From the NCBI RefSeq assembly GCF_006540305.1, contig NZ_BJOR01000001.1:4712001-4776000 (forward strand): a DNA stretch of 64,000 bases, given 5' to 3'. This document shows positions 53,151-62,596 of the stretch, piece by piece. Source of the DNA: Streptomyces sp. 6-11-2. Lineage in GTDB: Bacteria; Actinomycetota; Actinomycetes; Streptomycetales; Streptomycetaceae. Each line of letters opens with the position of its first letter. Position 1 is the stretch's first letter. The notes beneath the pieces were generated by a model. It saw only the letters and a list, made by a program, of their open reading frames with translations. It did not search any database and was not told the origin of the DNA. Made by a program: the position numbers and the translations under genes.

Positions 53151-55243
53151 TGGACGTGCTCGTCGTGGTCGGGCGCACGCCCAACATCGACATCCTCTCC
53201 GCGTTCGTCGCCGAACTGAAGGAACTCGACGCGCGCGTTCATCTCGTCGGCACCTTCTCCGAGCCCGCCATCGACCCCGAGTGGGGACTCGGGACCGTGC
53301 GGCGGGTGGCGACGGACGGTGCCAACCTGGACTGGCGTGCCCGGGCCCGTGCCGTGGAAATGCACCCGCACGAACGCTTCTGGGCCTACGTCGGCGCGGA
53401 CCAGGAGGTGCTGCGTCTGACGAAGGCCGCCGACGTGATCGTCGCAGTCGACACCAAGGCCTACTACAGCGCCTGGGAGCTGGCCCGGCTCAACCCGCGG
53501 GCACACGCGTGTGCGGGCCTGGCCGCGGCGCAGCGCAAGGCCCAGGCGGTGCGGGACGGGGTTGCGCGGCCGCCGAGCGCCGAGCAGACGGGCGAGGGGG
53601 ACAGCGGGCAGGAGGAGCGCACCTCGGACATCGCCCTGCTCCTGGGCAACGAGAAGCTGCTGGGAAACAAGGCCGGTGCGGTTCTCGCCCGGCGTGTACC
53701 GCTCCTTCCGATGCGGGAGAAGACCCGCGTCGACATGACCCGCAACCTGGTGACCGGTCTGTTCGCCGCCAAGCGCAACCAGGCCGCGCTCGCGACCGCG
53801 AGTTCGGTGGCGGGGAGGCTTCGCGACACCGAGGCGCGTTCCGAGGTCCTGCGCAACGCGACCCGGCGTGCGCTGGCGCAGGGATCCACGCCGGACACCC
53901 TGCTGGCCTCGGCCGAGGCCGACCTCGCCCACGCCGACCGCCTGTTCGCGGAGCAGGACGCGGCCGGCGCCGCGGAGTTCGTCAACCACGGCCTGCAGAC
54001 GGCCTTCCACCGCGTCGCCCACATCGACCAGCGGATGAGCCCGCTGCCGAAGCGGGCGGAGGAGTTCGCCCGTCTGACCGCGGCGTCGACGGCAGCGTCC
54101 GCTGTGGCTGGGGGGCGCGGCCGGGCGCATCCGGTGGCGGAGCCGGAGCCGGGCAGGCCGCGGCGCCTGCTGGTCGTGACGGACGGCAACGACAACTTCC
54201 TCGGACTGATCAGGAACCACTACGAGTCGAATCCCGACGTCGAGCTCAGGTTCCTCGACATCACCGACTATCCCGGCATCAAGCGGCTCGCCGGCAACCG
54301 TCGGCGTCTCCTGGACTACCGCCTCGGCGGCGATCCGATGTACGGCTTCACCGCCGAGCAGCATCTGCGCCCCTACCTCGACTGGGCCGACACGGTGTTC
54401 ATCGACTGGTGCGCCGCCGCCGCGGCGCTGTTCACCAGCGTGGACCCGGGCACCGCCCGCGTCGTGGTACGGCTCCACAGCTACGAGGCCTTCTCGCACT
54501 GGCCCCGGCTGACGGACTTCTCCCGCGTCGACGACCTGGTCTTCGTCGCGGACCACATCCGTGACCTGGCCCTGCGTTCCGTGCCTGCCCTGACCGGACC
54601 GCAGGCGCCGCGCACGCACATCGTCGACAACGGCATGGACCTCGCCGGCTTCGCCCTGCCGAAGAACCCCGACGCCCGCTTCACCGTGGGCATGGTGGGC
54701 ATCGGGCAGGTCGCCAAGGACCCCTTGTGGGCCCTGCGCGTCATCCGGGAACTGCGCCGCTGCGACGAGCGCTACCGGCTGGTGATGATCGGCGGCGACA
54801 TGAACACGAAGGCGAGTCAGGCGGCTGCCGCCTACCAGCGCTCCTTCCAGCGCAAGGTGGCCCCGCTGGTGAAAGAGGGGGCCGTGGAGCGCCGGGGAGC
54901 CACCACCGACGTGCCCGGCAACCTGCGGGACGTCGGCGTCATCCTCAGCAGCTCCGTGCGCGAGGGCTGCCATGTCGGCGTGATGGAGGGCGCCGCCAGC
55001 GGGGCGGTTCCCGTCGTTCGTGACTGGCCCTTCTTCGCGGGGCAGAAGCACGGCGCCTCGACGCTCTACCCGGCGGAGTGGGTGGTGGCCACCCCGGAGG
55101 CGGCCGCGGACCGGATCCTCGCCGTCACCGCCGACGAGGAGACGTGGGCGGGGCACGGCCGCGAGAGCGAGAAGTACGCCCTGGCCTCGTGGGACTGGCC
55201 GGTGGTCCGGGGAGAGTTCGACCGGCTCTTCGGCATCGGCTGA
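53147..55243 (+). CDS. Large glycosyltransferase with unique N-terminal domain
   Basis: A 698-residue protein in two halves. Residues 1-320 look like a GT-B-type N-terminal domain with a large helical insert (about 170-310) that has no motif I know. Residues about 335-690 form a glycosyltransferase-4-type module: RRLLVVTDGNDNFLGLI, then the donor-domain segment GMVGIGQVAKDPLWALRVIR and REGCHVGVMEGAASGAVPVV. GTG 53147 and ATG 53150 are both possible starts. It is coupled to the preceding glycosyltransferase. It ends the rightward sugar operon at a strong terminator. Confidence 0.8.
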   Translation: MMDVLVVVGRTPNIDILSAFVAELKELDARVHLVGTFSEPAIDPEWGLGTVRRVATDGANLDWRARARAVEMHPHERFWAYVGADQEVLRLTKAADVIVAVDTKAYYSAWELARLNPRAHACAGLAAAQRKAQAVRDGVARPPSAEQTGEGDSGQEERTSDIALLLGNEKLLGNKAGAVLARRVPLLPMREKTRVDMTRNLVTGLFAAKRNQAALATASSVAGRLRDTEARSEVLRNATRRALAQGSTPDTLLASAEADLAHADRLFAEQDAAGAAEFVNHGLQTAFHRVAHIDQRMSPLPKRAEEFARLTAASTAASAVAGGRGRAHPVAEPEPGRPRRLLVVTDGNDNFLGLIRNHYESNPDVELRFLDITDYPGIKRLAGNRRRLLDYRLGGDPMYGFTAEQHLRPYLDWADTVFIDWCAAAAALFTSVDPGTARVVVRLHSYEAFSHWPRLTDFSRVDDLVFVADHIRDLALRSVPALTGPQAPRTHIVDNGMDLAGFALPKNPDARFTVGMVGIGQVAKDPLWALRVIRELRRCDERYRLVMIGGDMNTKASQAAAAYQRSFQRKVAPLVKEGAVERRGATTDVPGNLRDVGVILSSSVREGCHVGVMEGAASGAVPVVRDWPFFAGQKHGASTLYPAEWVVATPEAAADRILAVTADEETWAGHGRESEKYALASWDWPVVRGEFDRLFGIG

Positions 55244-55280
55244 CGCGGAGAGCCCGGCCCTTGGGCCAGGAGGGCGTGAG

Positions 55281-55324
55281 ACGGCCCGTGGTCCGCAGGC
55301 AGGTTCCTGCGGACCACGGGCCGT
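55281..55324. terminator. Strong terminator between convergent glycan genes
   Basis: A perfect 19-bp stem (55281-55299 and 55306-55324) with a six-base loop, usable from both sides. Confidence 0.85.
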
Positions 55325-55336
55325 TCGTCCACTTCC

Positions 55337-55933
55337 TCAGGCGTCGCGCTCGGTGAGGGCGCCGTCCTTCTCGTCGTACAGGGCGCCCGTCTGCGGGCAC
55401 TGCCACACCCCGGACTCCTTCCGCACGAGCTTGTGCCCGGCACGCCCCACCCAGCCGGTCTGCCGCGCCGGCACGCCCATGACCAGGGCGAAGTCCGGGA
55501 CGTCCTTGGTGACGACGGCGCCGGCGGCGACCATCGCCCAGCGGCCGATGGCCAGTGGTGCGACGCACACGGAACGCGCGCCGATCGAGGCCCCGTCGGC
55601 GATCTTCACGCCGACGGCCTCCCAGTCGTCGCCGCGCTTCTGCTTGCCCTCGGGGTCGACGGAGCGCGGGTTGTGGTCGTTGGTGAGAACGACGGCCGGG
55701 CCGATGAAGACGCCGTCCCCGAGTTCGGCCGGCTCGTAGACGAGTGCGTAGTTCTGCAGCTTGCAGTTGTCGCCCATGCGCACGCCCGAGCCGACGTACG
55801 CGCCGCGGCCGATCACGCACCCCTCGCCCAGACGGGCATCCTCACGGATCTGCGCGAGGTCCCACACGCTGCTGCCGGCACCGATCTCGGCGCTCCCGTC
55901 GACCTGGGCACTGGGCTGGACCCTGTAGTTCAC
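55337..55933 (-). CDS. Left-handed beta-helix N-acetyltransferase (WbpD/WlbB-like)
   Basis: A 198-residue hexapeptide-repeat acyltransferase. Repeats of the [LIV]Gxxxx type run through residues 10-130, and the loop YEPAELGDGVFIGPAVVLTN followed by DHNPRS is characteristic of the WbpD/WlbB group that acetylates the 3-amino group of UDP-2-acetamido-3-amino-glucuronate. The C-terminal part adds a Cys/Trp segment (VWQCPQTGALYDEK). The GTG at 55933 has GGGGAAGG seven bases upstream. It is convergent with the glycosyltransferase operon but completes its pathway. Confidence 0.87.
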   Translation of the reverse strand: MNYRVQPSAQVDGSAEIGAGSSVWDLAQIREDARLGEGCVIGRGAYVGSGVRMGDNCKLQNYALVYEPAELGDGVFIGPAVVLTNDHNPRSVDPEGKQKRGDDWEAVGVKIADGASIGARSVCVAPLAIGRWAMVAAGAVVTKDVPDFALVMGVPARQTGWVGRAGHKLVRKESGVWQCPQTGALYDEKDGALTERDA

Positions 55934-56165
55934 CTGGCTGCCTTCCCCTGTTGGCTTCGGCAGCGAGCATATTCCCCGCCGCGGGAGGACCCGCGTCCGC
56001 CCTCTGGCGCTCGCGTGTGCGGCGCATGCAGGTGTCATGAACGAGATGTGGCCAGAGTGTGACGCTCGCCACGCGGGTGCTGCCGCCGCGGTTATTGCAT
56101 GCTCACCTCAAGTGAGGGGATGATCACTTGACCTTTTTTGAACCCTCTTTACTTGTGGGGTATTT

Positions 56166-57707
56166 GTGCCAAGGGCGGGGAAAGGATGGCGGCGCGCGGC
56201 CGCCGCTGTCCTGATGGCAGCGTTATCGGTCTGGGGGCTCGGACCTGGGGGAACACCGGCCGCGGCCGCCGTCGCGTGCCCCTCGGGGGTTGAGTCCGAC
56301 TTCAACGGCGACGGCATCAGGGACACGGCGATCTCCGACCCCGAGGCGAGCGACGAGGGCGTCCCGAAATCGGGCGCTGTGCACGTCGTCTACGGCGGGG
56401 GCAAGGGCACACTCACCCTCCTGCAGTCCTCCGCCTCCGTTCCGGGAGTCCCGGAGGCGGGCGACCAGTTCGGTTACTCGCTCGCCGTCTACGACGCCGA
56501 CCTGGACGGCTGCAGCGATCTGGTCGTCGGCAATCCGTTCGAGGACATCGGCACTGTGCCGGACTCCGGGTCCGTGCACGTGTACTACGGCTCCACCAAG
56601 GGCTTGAACGCCGGCGGCAAGGCCGTGAAGGAGTTCTACCAGGGCAGTGGCAAGGCGCTCGGCGGCGGTCCGGAGACCGACGACTGGGTCGGCTACGCCC
56701 TCGCGGCCGGCAAGACCTCCGACGGCGCGCCCTACCTGATCATCGGCAGCCCCGGCGAATCCATCGGCACGGTGGAGGACGCCGGCGGCTTCTACTACGT
56801 GAGCGGCACCGCGCAGACGGTCGTCTTCGTCACCCAGGACACCGACAAGGCCGGTGCCGTGCCCGGTGTGGTCGAGGTGGACGACCGCTACGGCTCCGCC
56901 CTCGCCGCGACGCCGACCCACTTCGCGGTGGGCACGCCCGGCGAGGCGCTCGGCACCACGACCTTCGCCGGCGGGGTGGCGGAGTTCAGCCACACGCTCG
57001 TCTCCGGTTACCCCAAGCCGATCGCCGGGATCGCCCAGGACCAGGCCGCCGTCAGCGGGGCCGAGGAGGTCGGCGACCAGTTCGGCGCCGCACTCGCCAT
57101 GGTCCCGTACCGGCCCGCGGGCGCCACCTCCACCACCGAGTCGCTGCTCGCGGTCGGCGTTCCGGGCGAGGACCTGTCGACCACCGTCGACGCCGGTGCC
57201 GTCCAGGTCTTCCGGCTCACCGCGACCGGCTTCACCGAGGTCGCCTGGATCGACCAGAACACCGCCGGGGTGGAGGGCGAGGCAGAGGCCGGCGACTTCT
57301 TCGGCCGGCGGCTCGCCGCGGTCAACACCTCCCCGAACACGACCTCCACCGGCGCCACCACCCGGCTGGCGATCGGCGTGCCCGGCGAGGAGGCGGAGGA
57401 GGAGTACCCGGACAAGGGCGGAGTCCTGATCGTCCCCCTGGTCGGCGATCCCGGCGCCTCCGACTCCTGGGTCGAACCCGGGTACGGCATCCCCGCCGAG
57501 CCCGCACCGCGCATGCTCACCGGCCTGTCCCTGAGCGCGTCACCCTCGCTGCTGTACGTCGGGGTGCCCTACGGGCCGCCCGGGAACAGGGCCGTCCACG
57601 GCTTCCCCTGGAATGTCGCCCCCGGCGGGGCGCCGACCCAGACGTTCAGGCCCGGCGTGGGCGGCATCCCGGCGGCGGGCGTCGCCTTCGGCGCGGTCGT
57701 CGGCTGA
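56166..57707 (+). CDS. Secreted FG-GAP repeat protein (integrin-like beta-propeller)
   Basis: A 513-residue exported protein from GTG at 56166. The signal peptide (WRRAAAAVLMAALSVWGLGP) ends near AAAA, before VACPSGVESDF. The rest is a chain of FG-GAP repeats; the first has the Ca-binding loop DFNGDGIRD (about 45-53), and later blades show DQFGYSLAV, DDWVGYALAAG, DRYGSALAA, DQFGAALAM and DFFGRRLAA. It should fold as a seven-bladed propeller on the cell surface or outside. The function is unknown; such proteins may bind ligands or assist adjacent toxins. A decayed copy follows. Confidence 0.85.
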   Translation: MPRAGKGWRRAAAAVLMAALSVWGLGPGGTPAAAAVACPSGVESDFNGDGIRDTAISDPEASDEGVPKSGAVHVVYGGGKGTLTLLQSSASVPGVPEAGDQFGYSLAVYDADLDGCSDLVVGNPFEDIGTVPDSGSVHVYYGSTKGLNAGGKAVKEFYQGSGKALGGGPETDDWVGYALAAGKTSDGAPYLIIGSPGESIGTVEDAGGFYYVSGTAQTVVFVTQDTDKAGAVPGVVEVDDRYGSALAATPTHFAVGTPGEALGTTTFAGGVAEFSHTLVSGYPKPIAGIAQDQAAVSGAEEVGDQFGAALAMVPYRPAGATSTTESLLAVGVPGEDLSTTVDAGAVQVFRLTATGFTEVAWIDQNTAGVEGEAEAGDFFGRRLAAVNTSPNTTSTGATTRLAIGVPGEEAEEEYPDKGGVLIVPLVGDPGASDSWVEPGYGIPAEPAPRMLTGLSLSASPSLLYVGVPYGPPGNRAVHGFPWNVAPGGAPTQTFRPGVGGIPAAGVAFGAVVG

Positions 57708-57778
57708 CCGTCGCGCTCCCACGCCGGCGGTGCTCGGTCGTACCGCGGCGTCATCACAGCAGGAGGAGGGGCGAACTC

Positions 57779-58653
57779 ATGTCCGCGAGCGGACAGAGCA
57801 CTGCAGAGCGTCACCGGCGATTAGGCGGAGGGCGACGACAGGCGGCGCATCGCGGCCGGCGTACCGCTTCCGTGGCACTGGTCGGAGAGAGGACGTGGGC
57901 ACCGTGCGGGACGCGGGCCACGTTCAGATCGTCTTCGGTTCGACCACCGCTGTCGGGCAGGAGTTCCCCAGCAAGGGCTTCGTCCAGGGTGCGAACCAGC
58001 CGCTGGGCGGTGGGCCCGAGGAGGACGACTGGCTCGGATACGCGGTGGCGGCCGGCACGTCCCCGACCGGCTACCCGTTCCTGGTCATCGGGGTTCCGGG
58101 CGAGGACGGCGCGGGCGGCGTGGACATGGGCCTGATCGGCTACGTCTACGGGACCGACTTCAAGGCGGCGTCCGTGAGACAGAACAGCACCGGGGTGTGG
58201 GGGGAAGCGGAGCCGTACGACCGTTTCGGCGCCTCGATCGCCGCCACCGACCGCTTCTTCGCGGTCGGTGCTCCCGGCGAGAGCATCGGAACCGTCGCCT
58301 TCGCCGGAGGCGTGCAGGCGTTCAGGCCGTCGATCAACTCGAACGGCATACCCGACCCGCTCTTCGGCATGGGCCAGGGCCGTGTACCCGCACCCGACAG
58401 CGCCGCCCAGACCGACGACCGCCACGGCAGCGCGCTCGCGATGGCCCCGTACCCGCGGACCTACGCGGGCATCAGCCTCGGCAGCAGTCCCTCCGCGCTG
58501 TATGTGGGGGTTCCCTACGGGCCGGCCGGGGGGCACGCGGTCCACGCGTTCCCGTGGAACACCGCTTCGGGCGGCGCGCCGACGCAGACCTGGAGGCCCG
58601 GCGAGGGCGGCATCCCCGCGGGCGGCGCCGCCTTCGGTGCCGCCGTGCGATGA
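57779..58653 (+). pseudogene. Decayed paralogue of the FG-GAP protein
   Basis: AGGAGGAGG precedes the ATG at 57779, but the frame from it (MSASGQSTAERHRR) runs out of phase after about 35 codons. A second frame from about 57890 then reads EDVGTVRDAGHVQIVFGSTT and continues as FG-GAP blades to 58653 (ending GGIPAGGAAFGAAVR, nearly the same as the intact gene's end). The signal-peptide exit, the first blades and about 100 residues of the middle are missing. GTG 57895 with GGAGAGAGG before it could still give a 252-residue cytosolic product, but export would fail. Confidence 0.75.
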
Positions 58654-58745
58654 CGCCCCGTTGGCCGCTCGCGGCGTTCCGCCGGGCAAGCCGGCCCGGC
58701 CGGTGGATTTCTGAGACCTGTATGAAGCGACTGGGGAGTGGACGC

Positions 58746-61700
58746 GTGTCCGCAGACAGACAGAGACCGATGCGGCGAGCCGTGCTGCTGCGTGCCGCCG
58801 TGGCGGCCGCCGTCACCGGCGCGGTGGTGGCGGGCAGCCTGGCCGTCCTGCCGGAGGACGGTGCAGACCCGGGGCGCGACCAGGCCCCGGTCGCCGCCGA
58901 CCAGCCGGCGCAGACCGAACAGCAGGCCCTGGCCATGGCCAGGAAGAGCGGCAAGAAGTCCGAGGCCGTCGGACTGCGCACCGAGCGCAGGGAGATCTTC
59001 GCCGAGCCCGACGGCACCTTCACCGCCCGCGAGTACACCGAACCGGTCCGCACGGTCCGGGACGGCAAGTGGGTGGACATCGATGCCACCCTGGTGAAGC
59101 GGGCCGACGGCAGCTGGGGGCCCAGGGCCACCACGGTCGACCTCACCTTCTCCACCGGGCAGGCGGACAGGCCGTTCGTGACGATGCGGCGGGCGGGCCG
59201 TGAGTTCGCCCTGACCTGGCCGTACGGCGAACTGCCGGCACCGCGGGTCGAGGGGGACACCGCCACCTACACCGACGCCCTGCCCGGAGTCGACCTGACC
59301 GTCCGCGCCGAGCCCGACGGCTTCGGCCACCTGCTGGTGGTCAGGACACCGGAAGCGGCGGCGAACCCGAAGCTGGCCAGGGTCGATCTGGGCCTGACCA
59401 CGGACGGCCTGAAGGTCACCGAGGACCCCTCCGGCGCGCTCACCGCCGAGGACTCCGCGGTGGGCGGCACCGTGTTCCAGGCCGGAAAGCCCGCCATGTG
59501 GGACTCGGCCGCCGTCGCGGAGGCCGCCGCCGGAGCGCAGGGCCCCAAGGCCGTCACGAAGGCCCTGAAGTCCACGGCGGCCGGGGCGGACCGGCCCGCC
59601 GCGGCCGTCGGGACACAGGAGAACGGCGCGGCGGACCGGACCGACGGCGCCGCCACGGCGGCCCCGACCGGCGACCCCGGAGCACGCCAGGCACCGAAGG
59701 CCGCCCTCGAAGGCCCGGGCGGCGGCGGACGCGTGGCGCCGCTGGACGTCGAGGTCGGCAAGGGCAAACTGAGCCTCATCCCCGACCAGAGCTTCCTCAA
59801 GGACGCGGGCACCGTCTTCCCCGTCGTCATCGACCCGATCCAGCGCACCACCTCACGCACCGCGTGGACCGGCGTCATGTCGGGGATGCCGAGCGAGCAG
59901 GACTGGAAGTACTCGGGCAGCGCGGGCGTCGGCCGGTGCCCCACCGACTACAGCCCGGTCTCGTGCAACGGAGTCGGCGTCCGCCGCGTGCTGTTCACCA
60001 TGCCGCTCTCCTACTACAAGGGGAAGCAGATCCTGGGCGCGACCTTCTCCGCCCGGGTCGAGCACATCTACAGCGCCTCTCCGACCGCGGAGCCCATCCG
60101 GCTGTACCGGGTCGGCGGCAAGAACCACACGATCACCTCGTCCAGCAACTGGTCCAACACCAAGGACCACTGGGACAGCAACCTGCAGACCGTCGACAAG
60201 GCGATCTCCCCGACCTCCTGCTCCAGCCAGGCCAACCTGCACTTCGAGAGCGGGGTGAGCGGCGCGCTGACCAGCCAGATCAAGACGGCCGCCGCCGACG
60301 GCTGGACCTCGATGACGCTGGGTCTCAGGGCGGCCGACGAGAACCGCTTCGCCGAGTGGAAGCGGATCTGCGGCAACGCCTACCTGTCGATCCAGTACAA
60401 CAACCTGCCGCGGCAGATCAAAACGTCCGACATGTTCACCGACCCGGGCGGTCTGTGCAAGTGGGGCTCCGGCCGGCCGTACACCGACGTGCCGCCGAAA
60501 CTCCAGGCCATCGCGAGCGACCCGGACCACGGCAACGGCCAGACCGACAAGGTGAAGGTCGAGTTCAAGGTGGAGTGGACCGACCCCACCACGAAGGAGG
60601 CCAAGTCCTACAGCTACACCACACCGGACTGGCTCTCCCCGACGAGCAGCACCAAGTTCACCCACACCGTCAAGTCGACGATCCCGCAGAACACCGTCGT
60701 CTACTGGAGCGCCCGGGCCTACGACGGTGACGGCTACGGCCCGTGGAGTTGGGAGGGCGACCCGGCGCAGCGCTGCGAGTTCATCTACGACAAGACATGG
60801 CCGGGCAAGCCGGTCGTCGTGTCCAAGGAGTACCCGTCCGACACCGTCTACCACGACGGCGTGGGCACCTACGGCACCTTCACCTTCGCGCCCAACCCGA
60901 ACGACTCGGTCCCGGACACCGACGTCGTCAAGTACCTCTACGCCTTCGACGGCACCGCCGACCCGACGACCGCCGTCACCCCGAGCAAGGCCGGCGGCTC
61001 CGTCAGCGTGTCGTGGATGCCGACCCGTTCCGGGCGGCACTGGGTCGACGTGGTCGCGGTCGACAAGGCCGCGCACTCCAGCAGCAAGGCCCACTACGAG
61101 TTCCTGGTGAGCGAGGGCAAGCCGGTCACCGGCCAGTGGAACCTCGCCGACGAGCCGGGCAGCACGGAGGCCAACGAGGAGAGCGGCCAGTACGCGGCGA
61201 CCGCGGGCAACGCCGTCACGTTCGGCGTGGACGGTCCCGGCGGGAAGGCGGACAGCGCGGCACACTTCGACGGCACCCCCGAGTCGTACCTCGACACGAA
61301 CGAGACCGTGCTCGACACCGCCAGGAGCTTCAGCGTCAGCGCCTGGGTACGGCCCACCGCACTGGGCCGTGACATGGCGGTCGTCAGCCAGGACGGCACC
61401 GGCGAGCCCGGCTTCACCTTCGGCTACGACGCGTCCGCGCAGACCTGGAAGTTCTCCGTCCCGGTCAACGACGTGGACTCGCTCGGCGAGTGGAAGGCCG
61501 TCTCCACCGGACTGACCGTGGTCAAGGACCAGTGGGTCCTGCTGACCGGTGTGTACGACGCGCAGAAGAGCGGCGGCCCCGAGCTGCGCCTCTACGTCAA
61601 CAAGGACTCCAAGGGCGTCGCCCAGCGGCGGTCCACCTGGAAGTCGTACGGTCCGCTGCAGATCGGCCGCGCCACGGCCAAGAGCGGCTACCGCGACCAC

Positions 61701-62474
61701 TTCACGGGCGACCTCGCCGAGGTCCGTGTCTTCGACCGGGTCCTGCCGGCGGCCCAGGTCGCCGAGCTGATGACGGTCAAACCCGAACGCAAGGGCTACT
61801 GGCAGCTCGACGACGCCACCGGCGGTGCCTCCGCCGAGACCGGCGGCGGCCAGGCGCTCACCCTGGCGGGCGACGCCTCCATCTACCGCCCTGTCGACCC
61901 GCTGTTCGACATCGCCGCGTTGGTCGGCGACGGCAACCTGGTGCTGGACGGCGACGGCGACTACGCGTCGACCGCGACCGCCCCGGTCACCGGAAACAGC
62001 AGCTTCACCGTGACCGCCCGCGCCCAGCTCTCCTCGCTGGACCCGGAGAAGTCGCAGACGGTGCTGTCGCTGCCGGGCGCGAGGGCCAACCGCGTCCAGG
62101 TCCGCTACCAGGCGGTCACCGGCCAGTGGGAGCTCGCCGTCGCCACCACCGACGCCGCCGACGCGGAGGTCGTCACCTTCACCGACGACCAGGAACTGCC
62201 CGACACCGGCGGCTCGGGCCAGCACCTGGCGGTCGTCTACGACGCCTTCGCCAACTCGGTCCGGCTGTACGTCCAGGGCCAGCTCGTCGCCGGTGCCCAC
62301 GGCACGAACGACACCCTGTGGTCCGCCACCGGTGGCCTGCAGGTGGGCCGCGCGCTGCGCGGGGCGAGCGAGTACTTCGCCGGCGCCATCGACGAGGTGC
62401 GTGTCTACAGCGGGGCGGCCGACCAGGTGGCGGTGCAGCAGATGGCCGCGCTGACGGCGCTGCCCGACATGTGA
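58746..62474 (+). CDS. Secreted LamG-domain protein
   Basis: A 1242-residue exported protein. The GTG at 58746 has GGGGAGTGG upstream; the in-frame ATG at 58722 is also possible. A signal or anchor helix (LLRAAVAAAVTGAVVAGSLA) lies near the N-terminus. Then come a region of about 350 residues, a DNRLRE-like beta domain (about 380-560, VRRVLFTMPLSYYKGKQILG), fibronectin-like segments, and two concanavalin/LamG domains at about 830-1015 (ARSFSVSAWVRPTALG) and 1018-1235 (NSSFTVTARAQLSSLD). The next gene is an RHS-repeat protein, and in Streptomyces these large LamG proteins are commonly its neighbours. A binding or scaffolding role outside the cell is likely. Confidence 0.85.
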   Translation: MSADRQRPMRRAVLLRAAVAAAVTGAVVAGSLAVLPEDGADPGRDQAPVAADQPAQTEQQALAMARKSGKKSEAVGLRTERREIFAEPDGTFTAREYTEPVRTVRDGKWVDIDATLVKRADGSWGPRATTVDLTFSTGQADRPFVTMRRAGREFALTWPYGELPAPRVEGDTATYTDALPGVDLTVRAEPDGFGHLLVVRTPEAAANPKLARVDLGLTTDGLKVTEDPSGALTAEDSAVGGTVFQAGKPAMWDSAAVAEAAAGAQGPKAVTKALKSTAAGADRPAAAVGTQENGAADRTDGAATAAPTGDPGARQAPKAALEGPGGGGRVAPLDVEVGKGKLSLIPDQSFLKDAGTVFPVVIDPIQRTTSRTAWTGVMSGMPSEQDWKYSGSAGVGRCPTDYSPVSCNGVGVRRVLFTMPLSYYKGKQILGATFSARVEHIYSASPTAEPIRLYRVGGKNHTITSSSNWSNTKDHWDSNLQTVDKAISPTSCSSQANLHFESGVSGALTSQIKTAAADGWTSMTLGLRAADENRFAEWKRICGNAYLSIQYNNLPRQIKTSDMFTDPGGLCKWGSGRPYTDVPPKLQAIASDPDHGNGQTDKVKVEFKVEWTDPTTKEAKSYSYTTPDWLSPTSSTKFTHTVKSTIPQNTVVYWSARAYDGDGYGPWSWEGDPAQRCEFIYDKTWPGKPVVVSKEYPSDTVYHDGVGTYGTFTFAPNPNDSVPDTDVVKYLYAFDGTADPTTAVTPSKAGGSVSVSWMPTRSGRHWVDVVAVDKAAHSSSKAHYEFLVSEGKPVTGQWNLADEPGSTEANEESGQYAATAGNAVTFGVDGPGGKADSAAHFDGTPESYLDTNETVLDTARSFSVSAWVRPTALGRDMAVVSQDGTGEPGFTFGYDASAQTWKFSVPVNDVDSLGEWKAVSTGLTVVKDQWVLLTGVYDAQKSGGPELRLYVNKDSKGVAQRRSTWKSYGPLQIGRATAKSGYRDHFTGDLAEVRVFDRVLPAAQVAELMTVKPERKGYWQLDDATGGASAETGGGQALTLAGDASIYRPVDPLFDIAALVGDGNLVLDGDGDYASTATAPVTGNSSFTVTARAQLSSLDPEKSQTVLSLPGARANRVQVRYQAVTGQWELAVATTDAADAEVVTFTDDQELPDTGGSGQHLAVVYDAFANSVRLYVQGQLVAGAHGTNDTLWSATGGLQVGRALRGASEYFAGAIDEVRVYSGAADQVAVQQMAALTALPDM

Positions 62475-62493
62475 CGCACCACCCCTTCATGTC

Positions 62494-62528
62494 CCGGGGC
62501 GCCGGACGCACTCCGTCCGGCGCCCCGG
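62494..62528 (+). terminator. Terminator after the LamG gene
   Basis: A perfect 15-bp stem (62494-62508 and 62514-62528) with a five-base loop. Confidence 0.75.
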
Positions 62529-62596
62529 CCCCTCACGAGCCCGCCGGACCCCCCGGGGACGCCGGTGGCTCTCTCCTCCGACCAGGGAGTTGTCCG

